From Lysinibacillus composti (lineage in GTDB: Bacteria; Bacillota; Bacilli; Bacillales_A; Planococcaceae), in assembly GCF_016908465.1 (NCBI RefSeq), contig NZ_JAFBDY010000001.1, forward strand, positions 310,001-374,000: DNA of 64,000 nucleotides, read 5' to 3'. The notes under the pieces were generated by a model. It ran no database searches and had not been told where the DNA came from. It saw only the letters and a list, made by a program, of their open reading frames with translations. Of this stretch, positions 1 to 8,892 are shown piece after piece. The number at the start of each line of letters is the position of its first letter. Position 1 is the first letter of the stretch. A program made the translations under genes and the position numbers.

Positions 1-239
1 TAGGTTCTCAGGATTTAACGAAAATTCCTGTACATATTATAATGACTAGAATGCCAAATATTGTTTATTGCAAAAAAAATGATTCTCTTATATTAGCAGC
101 CAAAAAATTGATTGAGCGCCAAGTCGATTCTTTACCTGTTATTAATGAAAAAGAAGAAGGAATAGAAATTATAGGTCGTTTAACAAAAACGAATATTACA
201 AAGGCATTTATTTCTTTAGCTGATACTCATGACTTATAA
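1..239 (+). CDS. ccpN: CcpN-type CBS-domain repressor, C-terminal part (5' truncated by window)
   Basis: The reading frame is open from base 3 and ends in TAA at 237-239, so only about 78 C-terminal residues are present. They form the end of a tandem CBS-domain module (a stretch with LIERQVDSLPVINE, then GRLTKTNITKAF). In B. subtilis CcpN (YqzB) is a DNA-binding repressor of gluconeogenic genes with an N-terminal helix-turn-helix and two CBS domains, and it lies directly upstream of yqfL, as here. The name rests on this synteny plus the CBS end; the DNA-binding domain lies outside the window. The stop is 11 bases before the yqfL start, so the two are probably co-transcribed. Confidence 0.8.
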   Translation, partial: GSQDLTKIPVHIIMTRMPNIVYCKKNDSLILAAKKLIERQVDSLPVINEKEEGIEIIGRLTKTNITKAFISLADTHDL

Positions 240-250
240 GGGGTAGTAAA

Positions 251-1057
251 TTGAAAACATTAAAAATACTTGTAGTTTCAGATTCCGTTGGTGAGACTGG
301 TGAACAAGTTGTTAAGGCAGCTGCAACACAATTTAGACCAGACTTTGAAGATACCATTATTCGGAAGTTTCCACATATTCAAAATGATGAGCATATTGAA
401 AACATAGTAGAACTTGCTAGTATGCAAGATGCTTTAATTGTCTTTACATTAGTTGAACGAAGTAAACGCGACTTAATGATTGAACTATGTAAAGAACACC
501 AAGTTGCAAGTTTCGATTTATTAGGGCCTATGATTGGTTTAATTGAGAAACACACTGGTGAAAAACCTCTTCAAGAACCTGGTTTAGTTCATAAACTTGA
601 TGATGATTATTTTAGAAAAATTGAAGCAATTGAGTTTGCTGTTAAATATGATGACGGTCGTGATCCAAGAGGCTTGTTACTAGCGGATGTTGTATTAATT
701 GGTGTATCTAGAACATCGAAAACTCCTCTATCCCAGTATTTAGCACATAAACGTTTAAAAGTTGCGAATGTGCCATTAGTCCCGGAAGTAGAGCCGCCTG
801 AAGAATTATACTTGGTAAATCCAAAAAAATGTTTTGGTTTAGTCATTTCTCCGGAAAAGCTTAATATAATTCGTAAGGAGAGATTAATTGCATTAGGCTT
901 AAATGATGATGCGATGTATGCAAAACAAACACGCATTGAACAAGAAATTAATCATTTTTATAAAGTGGTAAATAAAATTGGTTGTTCAGTAATTGATGTT
1001 ACAAATCGTGCTGTGGAAGAAACAGCAAATGTTATTTTGGACCAAATTGAACAATAA
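251..1057 (+). CDS. yqfL: PPDK regulatory-protein family kinase/phosphorylase YqfL
   Basis: A 268-residue protein of the DUF299/PPDK-regulatory family, whose members phosphorylate and dephosphorylate pyruvate phosphate dikinase or PEP synthetase using ADP. The family's P-loop-like motif GVSRTSKT sits at about residues 151-158, and the N-terminal VVSDSVGETGE motif is present. Length is typical. Start is TTG at 251, preceded by AAGGGG at good spacing. In Bacillus the family member partners CcpN in controlling gluconeogenesis. Which enzyme it modifies cannot be told from this window, as no ppdK or ppsA gene is here. A large hairpin terminator follows. Confidence 0.9.
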   Translation: MKTLKILVVSDSVGETGEQVVKAAATQFRPDFEDTIIRKFPHIQNDEHIENIVELASMQDALIVFTLVERSKRDLMIELCKEHQVASFDLLGPMIGLIEKHTGEKPLQEPGLVHKLDDDYFRKIEAIEFAVKYDDGRDPRGLLLADVVLIGVSRTSKTPLSQYLAHKRLKVANVPLVPEVEPPEELYLVNPKKCFGLVISPEKLNIIRKERLIALGLNDDAMYAKQTRIEQEINHFYKVVNKIGCSVIDVTNRAVEETANVILDQIEQ

Positions 1058-1065
1058 AGATAATT

Positions 1066-1157
1066 AAAGACCACCTTTTTAATATTAAACTGCACTCCGA
1101 ATCAATAGAAATAATCTTACTATTGGAGGTGTAGTCCATTAAGAAGGTGGTTTTTTT
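1066..1157 (+). terminator. Long nested hairpin terminator after yqfL
   Basis: ACCACC at 1070-1075 pairs with GGTGGT at 1146-1151. TTTTTAAT next to it pairs with ATTAAGAA. Further in, ACTGCACTCC pairs with GGAGGTGTAGT with one bulge and one G-U, and AATAG pairs with CTATT around an 11-base loop. Seven T residues follow. The arm is roughly 29 base pairs, about twice the length of the other terminators in this window. Confidence 0.8.
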
Positions 1158-1332
1158 ATGTTTTTTCATAAAATTAGTGGAAATTATCAAATAATTGTTT
1201 TATAATAAAAAATTGTGGTAAAAATAAACTTAACGAATTAGTTAGGACTAAATCAATTATTTTGTCGTAAAATAAAGGATTTTTCAAATTAATATCGAAT
1301 TGTGTTATTAGCAATTTAAGTTGGTGATTTTT

Positions 1333-3159
1333 ATGAGTAGTAAAATTCCAGAACAGTTAATTGAGCAAATTCGTTCACAATCAGAAATCGTCGATGTAAT
1401 CGGCGAATATATGCAGTTAACGAAAAAAGGGCGTAACTGGTTTGGATTATGTCCATTCCATGGTGAAAATACACCTTCATTTTCTGTGTCTCAAGACAAA
1501 CAAATCTTCCATTGCTTTGGATGTGGAGCAGGTGGTAATGTCATTACATTTGTGATGGATATTGAAAATATTACGTTTCCTGATGCGGTAATCAAACTGG
1601 GTTCTCGCGCTGGTATGCATTTAGATATCCAAAATGATAGTATGGCTAAAAACACTTCTCAATATTCATCAAGAGAAGAAAAAATGATTGAAGCACACGA
1701 ATTTGCAGCGCAAATGTATCACCATTTGCTAATGAATACAGAGGATGGTGAGGAAGCGTTAAATTATCTTCTAAAAAGAGGATTTACAAAGGAGCATATC
1801 GAAACGAATGGTATAGGTTGGTCTCTACCAGCTTGGGACACTCTTTCGATTCTCTTAGAAAAAAAAGGCTTCGATTTAGAAGATATGGCTGAATGTGGGC
1901 TTATCATTCAGAAGGAAAGTGACCATACTTATTTTGATCGATTTAGAGGAAGGATTATGTTTCCGATTCGAAATGATAATGGGAAAATTATCGGATTTTC
2001 GGGACGTATCATCAATCCATCTGAAAATGATGCAAAATATTTAAATAGCCCAGAAACACCTATATTTCATAAAAGCCAAGTTCTATTTAACTTGGATAAA
2101 GCAAGAACTTCCATACGTAAAAATCGTCAAGTCATATTAATGGAAGGATTTATTGATGTACTCGCTGCAAATCAAGCAGGCGTCTACAATGCGGTTGCAA
2201 CTATGGGGACCTCTCTAACAACTCAGCATGTCACAAAGCTTAAGCGCTTAGTTGATAAAATTATTTTATGTTATGACGGTGATCATGCTGGTTGGGAAGC
2301 TGCGAAACGTGCTGCAGATATGTTACATGCCGAAAAATTAAATGTTGAAATTGCTCTATTGCCTGAAAAATTAGATCCGGATGATTATATACGTAAGTAT
2401 GGAACAGAATCTTTTGTTAATCAAGTAATAGAAAAACCACATGCCTATATTGCTTTCATGATGATGCACGCGAGGAAAAATAAAAATTTCCAATTTGAAA
2501 ATGATATTTTGCAATACATTCAAGAAGTGCTTGAGCAACTTGTTGGTAGATCCTCACCTATAGAGCGTGATTTATATATTAAACAACTATCAAGTGAAAC
2601 AAATATTTCTGAAGATGCTATTTATGCCCAATATCGAAAATTAGAGGCAGATGATGTAAAAAGTAATAAACGATTTGAACAAACAAATCTCCAACCCTCA
2701 AAAATTGATGTTCAGCCAAAGAAACCACTAAATGCAACAGAAAGAGCGGAAAGATTGTTACTATCACATATGCTTCGAAATGCAGAAGTGGTTGAAAGGA
2801 TTATCAATAGTGATGAGCCTCAACCTTTTGCTAGGGATGAATATATAGCTGTATTTGTTCGCCTAATAGGCTTTTATGAAGAGCATGTATCAGCAGATTA
2901 CCAAAGATTTTTAGAAGTTCTAGATGATTCAGAGTTACGAAAAATTGTGATGGAGGCAGCTCTTGTCGAGCAAGATCCTGACCATGTTGAAGCTGAAATT
3001 TCAGATAGCTTAAGACAATTACGAAAACATCGTATTGAAGTAGAAATAACTAAATTACTGCATGATTCACAGGAAGCGGAAAAAATGCATGAGCATAAAC
3101 GCGCACTAGAAATCGCTAGAGAAATCATTAACCTAAGGAAATCATTATCAGCGATTTAA
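1333..3159 (+). CDS. dnaG: DNA primase
   Basis: A 608-residue bacterial primase that makes RNA primers at the replication fork with DnaB helicase. The zinc-binding domain is visible at the N-terminus: CPFH near residues 40-43 and CFGC at 61-64. The TOPRIM catalytic core follows, with EGFIDV and then DGDHAG and DPDDYI acidic motifs. The C-terminal third is the helicase-interaction domain. The frame is open from TTG at 1321, but ATG at 1333 gives the family N-terminus ([23 protein letters not shown]) and is preceded by GGTGAT. It stands directly before rpoD, the classic macromolecular-synthesis arrangement. Confidence 0.97.
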   Translation: MSSKIPEQLIEQIRSQSEIVDVIGEYMQLTKKGRNWFGLCPFHGENTPSFSVSQDKQIFHCFGCGAGGNVITFVMDIENITFPDAVIKLGSRAGMHLDIQNDSMAKNTSQYSSREEKMIEAHEFAAQMYHHLLMNTEDGEEALNYLLKRGFTKEHIETNGIGWSLPAWDTLSILLEKKGFDLEDMAECGLIIQKESDHTYFDRFRGRIMFPIRNDNGKIIGFSGRIINPSENDAKYLNSPETPIFHKSQVLFNLDKARTSIRKNRQVILMEGFIDVLAANQAGVYNAVATMGTSLTTQHVTKLKRLVDKIILCYDGDHAGWEAAKRAADMLHAEKLNVEIALLPEKLDPDDYIRKYGTESFVNQVIEKPHAYIAFMMMHARKNKNFQFENDILQYIQEVLEQLVGRSSPIERDLYIKQLSSETNISEDAIYAQYRKLEADDVKSNKRFEQTNLQPSKIDVQPKKPLNATERAERLLLSHMLRNAEVVERIINSDEPQPFARDEYIAVFVRLIGFYEEHVSADYQRFLEVLDDSELRKIVMEAALVEQDPDHVEAEISDSLRQLRKHRIEVEITKLLHDSQEAEKMHEHKRALEIAREIINLRKSLSAI

Positions 3160-3190
3160 CCCGAATCGGTTGTTAGAAGGAGGAAGGTTT

Positions 3191-4318
3191 ATGGCGGACA
3201 AGTCAGAGAATTCAAAAGAAGTTGTAAACGGACAAACAGTAGAAGAGGTAAAAGCACTTCTTCAACAAAAAGCGAAAAAAGATAATGAAATTACAATGCA
3301 AGAAATTTCTTCTAAACTTGCACCATACGAAATGGAGAATGAGGAAGTTTTCCATTTTGCAGAAGATATAGAAAAAAGCTTCGGAATCGAAGTTAACGGT
3401 AAAGAAGAATTTGAAGAAGAAGTCTTGTCGAAACAAGAGGCAAGTGAAGAAGAATTTGATTTAAATGACCTAAGTGTTCCTCCTGGCGTTAAAATTAATG
3501 ACCCTGTAAGAATGTACTTGAAAGAAATTGGTCGTGTTGATTTGCTTTCTGCAGAAGAAGAGATTCGATTGGCAGAACGTATTGAACAAGGGGATGAAGA
3601 AGCACGTAAACGATTGGCAGAAGCTAACTTACGTCTTGTAGTATCGATTGCGAAACGATATGTTGGTCGTGGAATGCTATTTTTAGATTTAATTCAAGAA
3701 GGTAATATGGGATTAATTAAAGCAGTTGAAAAATTTGATTACCGAAAAGGGTTTAAATTTTCTACTTATGCAACTTGGTGGATTCGCCAAGCGATTACTC
3801 GTGCAATAGCAGACCAAGCTCGTACGATTCGTATTCCAGTACACATGGTTGAAACGATTAATAAATTAATTCGTGTTCAAAGACAATTACTTCAAGATCT
3901 TGGGCGTGAACCATCACCTGAAGAAATTGGTGAAGAAATGGATTTAACTCCTGAAAAAGTTCGTGAAATATTAAAAATTGCTCAGGAACCGGTTTCTTTA
4001 GAAACGCCAATTGGTGAGGAAGATGATTCCCACTTAGGTGATTTCATCGAGGACCATGAGGCACAATCTCCTTCTGATCATGCAGCATATGAATTGCTAA
4101 AAGAGCAGCTTGAAGATGTTTTAGATACTTTAACGGATCGAGAAGAAAATGTTCTTCGACTTCGTTTTGGTTTAGATGACGGTCGTACAAGAACTTTAGA
4201 AGAAGTTGGGAAAGTGTTCGGAGTTACACGCGAACGTATTCGTCAAATCGAAGCAAAAGCATTAAGAAAACTTAGACACCCATCACGTAGTAAACGTCTT
4301 AAAGATTTCTTAGAATAA
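3191..4318 (+). CDS. rpoD: Principal RNA polymerase sigma factor SigA
   Basis: A 375-residue housekeeping sigma-70 factor. Regions 1.2 to 4.2 are nearly identical to B. subtilis Sig[14 protein letters not shown] (1.2), [14 protein letters not shown] (2.3-2.4, -10 recognition) and [20 protein letters not shown] (4.2, -35 helix-turn-helix). The acidic N-terminal region 1.1 is divergent, as usual. ATG at 3191 is preceded by AGAAGGAGG; an upstream in-frame TTG at 3170 overlaps that site and is rejected. It follows dnaG by 31 bases and ends in a terminator, so dnaG-rpoD likely share transcripts. Confidence 0.98.
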   Translation: MADKSENSKEVVNGQTVEEVKALLQQKAKKDNEITMQEISSKLAPYEMENEEVFHFAEDIEKSFGIEVNGKEEFEEEVLSKQEASEEEFDLNDLSVPPGVKINDPVRMYLKEIGRVDLLSAEEEIRLAERIEQGDEEARKRLAEANLRLVVSIAKRYVGRGMLFLDLIQEGNMGLIKAVEKFDYRKGFKFSTYATWWIRQAITRAIADQARTIRIPVHMVETINKLIRVQRQLLQDLGREPSPEEIGEEMDLTPEKVREILKIAQEPVSLETPIGEEDDSHLGDFIEDHEAQSPSDHAAYELLKEQLEDVLDTLTDREENVLRLRFGLDDGRTRTLEEVGKVFGVTRERIRQIEAKALRKLRHPSRSKRLKDFLE

Positions 4319-4324
4319 TGATAA

Positions 4325-4354
4325 AAAAGACATCCTTTTTTGGGTGTCTTTTTA
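4325..4354 (+). terminator. Rho-independent terminator after rpoD
   Basis: AGACATCC pairs with GGGTGTCT (one G-U) around a T-rich loop and is followed by TTTTT. Confidence 0.85.
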
Positions 4355-4464
4355 CGTATTATTAATTATAAATGAAAAGAATCTAGTAATTTTTATAGAT
4401 GCAATATAAAAAGTAAGCTAAACTATTAATATATACATAATTATGCAGTTTTGGAGATTACCAT

Positions 4465-5022
4465 ATGTCAAATGCAAGAAAGAAAATTATTCTAAATGAA
4501 ATATTGTTTTGGAAACAAAGTAAACTTTTACCAGAACAATATTGTGATTTTTTAATGACACTATACACAGAAGGAAATGATGACGGGCTAGAAGAAGAGG
4601 TGAGTCATAAAAAAGCTGTGAAATCAAAAGAGAAACGTCGCATGGTCATTATTTACTTTTTTGTTTTACTCGTTTCAATAACTTTACTTGCAATACTTTT
4701 TATGACTGCCCAAGCAACAGAAGTAATGATTCTGTTCATAGGATTATTATCAATAGCTTTTATTATTATTGCATTTAAAGTAGCAAGGGAAAAAAATTTG
4801 TTAGCTCCATTATTTCAAGTTGCTGCCGCACTACTTATCTTTGGACTTTCTGTAAAAATAAGCTTAACTTATTTTGAACAAAAAGAATGGGTTTTGTACG
4901 CATTATTAATTGCAAATTGTCTTTTATGGCTGTTATCCGGTCTAAAATTAAAGTTACTTTATTTTACGGTTTCAGGAGCTTTAGGTCTTATTGTATTAAT
5001 TGGATATAAATTGATTGCTTAA
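4465..5022 (+). CDS. Multi-pass membrane protein of unknown function
   Basis: A 185-residue protein. The first 60 residues are soluble, with an FWKQSKLLPEQYCDFLMTLYTEG segment that reads like a short helical domain. Five or six hydrophobic segments follow, from about residue 64 to the C-terminus. ATG at 4465 is preceded by TTGGAG. It stands alone between the terminators of rpoD and of itself, so it is a single-gene unit. I do not recognise a named family. B. subtilis has no gene at this place between sigA and cccA, so it is lineage-specific relative to that reference. Confidence 0.75.
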   Translation: MSNARKKIILNEILFWKQSKLLPEQYCDFLMTLYTEGNDDGLEEEVSHKKAVKSKEKRRMVIIYFFVLLVSITLLAILFMTAQATEVMILFIGLLSIAFIIIAFKVAREKNLLAPLFQVAAALLIFGLSVKISLTYFEQKEWVLYALLIANCLLWLLSGLKLKLLYFTVSGALGLIVLIGYKLIA

Positions 5023-5032
5023 TCAATAAAAT

Positions 5033-5067
5033 AGCAATATCTCTTAAAAGGGGATATTGCTTTTTTT
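5033..5067 (+). terminator. Rho-independent terminator
   Basis: AGCAATATC at 5033-5041 pairs with GATATTGCT at 5053-5061, followed by a T run. It closes the membrane-protein gene. Confidence 0.85.
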
Positions 5068-5116
5068 ATTGACGCTATATTCAAAAAGCCTATAACAAAT
5101 AAAAGGGGTGTTCATA

Positions 5117-6262
5117 ATGAATTTCGATTTGACAGAAGAACAAAAAATGCTGTTAAAAATGATAAAAGAGTTTGCAGATGAAGTCGTTGCACCCGAAGCA
5201 ATTGAAAGAGATCGAAATAAAACTTTCCCCATAAAAGTGTTTAAACAACTTGCGGATATGGGAATTATGGGGTTACCTTTTCCAGAGAAATTTGGAGGGG
5301 CTGGAGCGGATACGATTAGTTTCGCCATTGTTACTGAAGAGTTAAGTCGTGCCTGTGCTTCCACTGGAATTACTTATTCTGCCCATATCTCCTTAGGGGG
5401 AGCACCTATTCATTTATTTGGAACAAATGATCAAAAAGAAAAATATTTAGTACCAATTTGTACAGGGGAGTCTTTTGGTGCATTTGGTTTGACAGAATCG
5501 AATGCAGGGTCAGATGCGGGAGGCACTCAGACAAAAGCTGCTTTAAAAGATGGAGAATTTCTAATCAACGGTTCAAAAGTTTTTATAACAAATGCGAGTT
5601 ATGCAAAGCATATTGCTATTACCGCAATAACTGCTCAAAACGCTGACAAAAAAGAGATTAGTGCGATTATTGTTCCAACCGATTCTAAAGGTTTTACGAT
5701 TAATGAAATAACAGACAAAATGGGATTAAATGCTTCGAACACAACAGAATTAATATTTGAAGATGTGTCAGTTTCTGAAAAAAATCTACTTGGGAAACGT
5801 GGAAATGGTTTTAAACAGTTTTTAATTACATTAGATGGGGGAAGAATAGGGATAGCTGCCATGGCCGTTGGAATTGCACAAGCAGCATTTGACAAAGCAC
5901 TTCAATATTCAAAGCAACGTAAACAATTTGGGAAAACGTTGGCAGAATTCCAAGTAACTCAATTTAAACTTGCTGACATGGCGGTGAAAATTGAACTCGC
6001 TAGAAATATGGTTTATAAAGCTGCCTGGTTAAAAGATCAGGGAAGAGCTTTTGGGAAAGAAGCTGCAATCGCAAAATATTATGCCTCAGAGATAGCAATG
6101 GAAATTACTGATGAAGCGATACAAATTCATGGTGGTTATGGGTATATGAGAGAGTATGAAGTGGAAAGATACTTAAGAGATGCAAAATTATTAGAAATAG
6201 GTGAAGGCACATCAGAAATACAAAAAATGGTGATTGCAAGGCATATTCTTAATAATCAGTAA
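5117..6262 (+). CDS. Acyl-CoA dehydrogenase
   Basis: A 381-residue FAD-dependent acyl-CoA dehydrogenase of the short/branched-chain type, catalysing the first oxidation of fatty-acyl or branched acyl-CoA beta-oxidation. The signature AFGLTESNAGSDAGG (flavin/substrate binding) and the C-terminal IHGGYGYMREYEVERYLRD block are present. The catalytic base is in EGTSEIQ, Glu about 363. ATG at 5117 follows AAGGGGTG; the in-frame GTG at 5108 falls inside that ribosome site. Substrate chain length cannot be told from sequence. It is a monocistronic insertion between rpoD and cccA relative to B. subtilis. Confidence 0.92.
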   Translation: MNFDLTEEQKMLLKMIKEFADEVVAPEAIERDRNKTFPIKVFKQLADMGIMGLPFPEKFGGAGADTISFAIVTEELSRACASTGITYSAHISLGGAPIHLFGTNDQKEKYLVPICTGESFGAFGLTESNAGSDAGGTQTKAALKDGEFLINGSKVFITNASYAKHIAITAITAQNADKKEISAIIVPTDSKGFTINEITDKMGLNASNTTELIFEDVSVSEKNLLGKRGNGFKQFLITLDGGRIGIAAMAVGIAQAAFDKALQYSKQRKQFGKTLAEFQVTQFKLADMAVKIELARNMVYKAAWLKDQGRAFGKEAAIAKYYASEIAMEITDEAIQIHGGYGYMREYEVERYLRDAKLLEIGEGTSEIQKMVIARHILNNQ

Positions 6263-6401
6263 AGATGTTGCAATTGTGACAATAGTTGTAAAAGTTACCG
6301 TTTAGGTCTTTTCGTTTTTGAAATAATGCAGTACAATAATGTATGGTAACAGATTCTATACTAAATAGAAGCAAAAATGATAAAAAAAGGGAGGGTAACA
6401 T

Positions 6402-6767
6402 ATGAAGAACAATCCAATCATTCCTTATATCCTAATTATGGCATTCGGTATCGGACTTATTTTCTTCCTGTCATTAGAAGGTGTTGGTAACAAAGAGGAA
6501 ATCGCTGCTCATGGAGATGAAGCTGCAACTGAAGAGGGCGGCGCAACTGCAGAAGGTGGAGCAAGCGGTGAAGAATTGGTAAGCGCATGTATCGGCTGTC
6601 ACGGCGGTGATTTAACTGGTGGTATGGGACCAAAACTTATTGGCCAAGATCCTGCACATATCGTGGATGTCTTAACAAATGGTATTGAAGGTACACCAAT
6701 GACTCCTGGTTTGAAAACACCAGAAGAGGCTCAAGCGATTGCTGATTATATTTCAACATTAAAATAA
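6402..6767 (+). CDS. cccA: Membrane-anchored cytochrome c (c-550 type)
   Basis: A 121-residue class I cytochrome c that carries electrons to a terminal oxidase on the outer face of the membrane. An uncleaved N-terminal membrane anchor (about residues 8-26) is followed by a Glu/Ala/Gly-rich linker (31-56) and a small haem domain. The haem motif CIGCH is at 63-67 and the likely distal ligand is Met100 (TPMTPG). ATG at 6402 follows GGGAGGG. B. subtilis cccA also lies between sigA and trmK, supporting the name. Confidence 0.93.
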   Translation: MKNNPIIPYILIMAFGIGLIFFLSLEGVGNKEEIAAHGDEAATEEGGATAEGGASGEELVSACIGCHGGDLTGGMGPKLIGQDPAHIVDVLTNGIEGTPMTPGLKTPEEAQAIADYISTLK

Positions 6768-6776
6768 TTTATTACG

Positions 6777-6812
6777 AAATCCTTAGTCTTTAGGCTAAGG
6801 ATTTATTTTTTT
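6777..6812 (+). terminator. Rho-independent terminator after cccA
   Basis: AAATCCTTAG at 6777-6786 pairs with CTAAGGATTT at 6795-6804, followed by a T-rich run. Confidence 0.85.
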
Positions 6813-6944
6813 CGCGGATAGGATCAAAAAGTTTTGGGAATCCGCAAAAGAAAACACACATCGAATTGTTGTATAGTAGCGATGATTCGTGTTTTTCTAA
6901 TATAATAGAAGCGGCAAATATAGAAAAAGGCGGTTTATAAAAAA

Positions 6945-7643
6945 ATGAATGCACAAAAACTTTCAAAACGATTAGAAATGGTGGCATCATTTGTTCCAAC
7001 TGGAGCCGTAGTAGCGGATATTGGCAGTGATCATGCATACCTACCTTGTTATTTAATTCATAAGGGGATCATTAACAAAGCGATTGCTGGCGAAGTTGTA
7101 AAGGGACCATATGATTCAGCAGTTCGGCAAGTGAGGGCTGAAAATTTATCGGATAAAATTACTGTGCGACTGGCAGATGGGTTAGCGGCAGTTCAAGAAA
7201 GTGATCATGTTGATACGATTACAATCGCGGGAATGGGCGGACCACTAATTGTATCAATTCTAGAAAATGGAAAAGGTGCCTTAAAATCAGTGACGAGACT
7301 TATATTACAACCAAATATCCATGCGAAGGTGATACGAGAATGGGCACTAGAAAAAGGTTGGGCAATCCTTGATGAAGAAATATTAGATGAAGATGGAAAA
7401 ATATATGAAGTCCTTGTTCTACAAAGAGGAAACATGACTTTAACGGAAGAGGAGGTTTTATTAGGTAAATTTCTTTTAGCAAAGAAATCGGATGTATTTA
7501 TCGAAAAGTGGAAAAAAGAAATAGAGAATTGGGAGCGAGTGTTAAACTCTATTGAAAAAGCAGAACCAAGCCCAGAAATTATTGCAAAGCGCGAAGAATT
7601 ACATCATCTAATCTCTTTAGTTAAGGAGGCATTAAAAGCGTGA
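6945..7643 (+). CDS. trmK: tRNA (adenine22-N1)-methyltransferase TrmK
   Basis: A 232-residue SAM-dependent methyltransferase that makes m1A at position 22 of tRNA. The Rossmann SAM motif is VADIGSDHAYLP (about residues 24-35), and the TIAGMGGPLI and LQPN motifs typical of TrmK/COG2384 follow. A C-terminal helical coiled-coil extension (from about residue 165) matches the family. ATG at 6945 follows AAAGGCGG. The stop codon overlaps the GTG of the next gene by four bases, as in B. subtilis yqfN-yqfO, indicating translational coupling. Confidence 0.93.
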   Translation: MNAQKLSKRLEMVASFVPTGAVVADIGSDHAYLPCYLIHKGIINKAIAGEVVKGPYDSAVRQVRAENLSDKITVRLADGLAAVQESDHVDTITIAGMGGPLIVSILENGKGALKSVTRLILQPNIHAKVIREWALEKGWAILDEEILDEDGKIYEVLVLQRGNMTLTEEEVLLGKFLLAKKSDVFIEKWKKEIENWERVLNSIEKAEPSPEIIAKREELHHLISLVKEALKA

Positions 7644-8761
7644 AGACGGCAAACGGACAAGAAGTGATTCAATTATTTGAAAGCTGGTCACCCAAAAAAT
7701 TGGCTTGTATGGAAAATGATCCGATTGGATTAGCTATTGGGACATTAAATAAAGAAGTAACAAAGGTGTTGGTAACACTTGATGTCAATGAAGAGGTTGC
7801 AGATGAGGCAATTCGAAATGGCTGTCAATTAATTATTGCACACCACCCACCAATCTTCCGAAAACTCTCAAACTTACGTACTGATACACCTGCAGGTAAA
7901 TTGTATGAGAAACTAATTAAACATGACGTTGCTGTGTATGCAGCTCATACTAATTTAGATGTAGCTAACGGTGGGGTAAATGATTTATTAGCTGATGCAT
8001 TACAATTAGAAAACAGGCAAATCCTAGAGCAAACATATAGTGAAAATTTAATGAAATTAGCCGTATTTGTACCAGACTCCCATGCAGATCGCTTACGTCT
8101 TGAACTATCGAAAATAGGCGCGGGAGCTATTGGGGATTATGATTCTTGTAGCTTCTCAACAGATGGGAAGGGGCGCTTTAGACCGTTAGAGGGCGCAGAT
8201 CCATTTATTGGTGAAATTGGTGAAATTGAAGTGACAGATGAAGAGAAAATTGAAGTTGTCTTCCCACCTTCAATAAAAAATAAAGTATTAAAAGCGATGT
8301 TAAATGTACATCCTTATGAAGAACCTGCTTATGATTTATATACATTAGCTGTAGAAACCGATCAAATGGGCCTAGGACGTGTAGGGACACTTAATGAGCC
8401 AATGACATTAGAACAGTTTGCAAAGTATGTTAAAAAGCAATTGGACGTCCCAACTGTGAGAGTTGTCGGAGATAAAAATGCAAAAGTGAAAAAAGTGGCC
8501 GTCGTTGGTGGGGATGGAAATAAATATATACATGTTGCAAAACGATCCGGTGCTGATGTATTTGTAACAGGAGATATGTATTTTCACGTAGCCCAAGATG
8601 CACAGAGTATCGGGCTAAATATTGTTGATCCTGGACATCATGTAGAAAAAGTAATGATAAAAGGTGTTACGCAAAAAATGATGGAACTTTGTTCGCAAAA
8701 AAAACTATCTGTACAATTTATTGAATCAAAAGTGAATACAGAGCCATTTACCTTTATTTAA
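7640..8761 (+). CDS. yqfO: Nif3-like dinuclear metal-centre protein YqfO
   Basis: A 373-residue member of the NIF3/DUF34 family. Metal-ligand motifs are visible: AHHPPIF (His68, His69), AHTNLD (His103, Asp107) and the C-terminal DPGHHVEK. The middle, roughly residues 135-240, is the extra PII/CutA-like domain found in Gram-positive and other long Nif3 proteins. The family folds around two metal ions; proposed links are to GTP cyclohydrolase I or iron-sulfur maturation, and none is settled. GTG at 7640 follows AAGGAGG and overlaps the trmK stop. Confidence 0.9.
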   Translation: MKTANGQEVIQLFESWSPKKLACMENDPIGLAIGTLNKEVTKVLVTLDVNEEVADEAIRNGCQLIIAHHPPIFRKLSNLRTDTPAGKLYEKLIKHDVAVYAAHTNLDVANGGVNDLLADALQLENRQILEQTYSENLMKLAVFVPDSHADRLRLELSKIGAGAIGDYDSCSFSTDGKGRFRPLEGADPFIGEIGEIEVTDEEKIEVVFPPSIKNKVLKAMLNVHPYEEPAYDLYTLAVETDQMGLGRVGTLNEPMTLEQFAKYVKKQLDVPTVRVVGDKNAKVKKVAVVGGDGNKYIHVAKRSGADVFVTGDMYFHVAQDAQSIGLNIVDPGHHVEKVMIKGVTQKMMELCSQKKLSVQFIESKVNTEPFTFI

Positions 8762-8840
8762 AGTTAACCATTTTGTCCTGTAACTGAAAGAAAAGGTTTC
8801 TCAGTCTTTCAAATGTCTTATATATTTAAGTGTAAACAAT

Positions 8841-8884
8841 AAAAAAGAACAGTTTTTCCGAATAGGATAAACTGTTCTTTTTTT
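8841..8884. terminator. Bidirectional terminator between yqfO and dctP
   Basis: AAAGAACAGTTT pairs with AAACTGTTCTTT around a 13-base loop. A-rich and T-rich flanks on both sides let it serve yqfO on the plus strand and dctP on the minus strand. Confidence 0.85.
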
Positions 8885-8892
8885 GTTCTATA

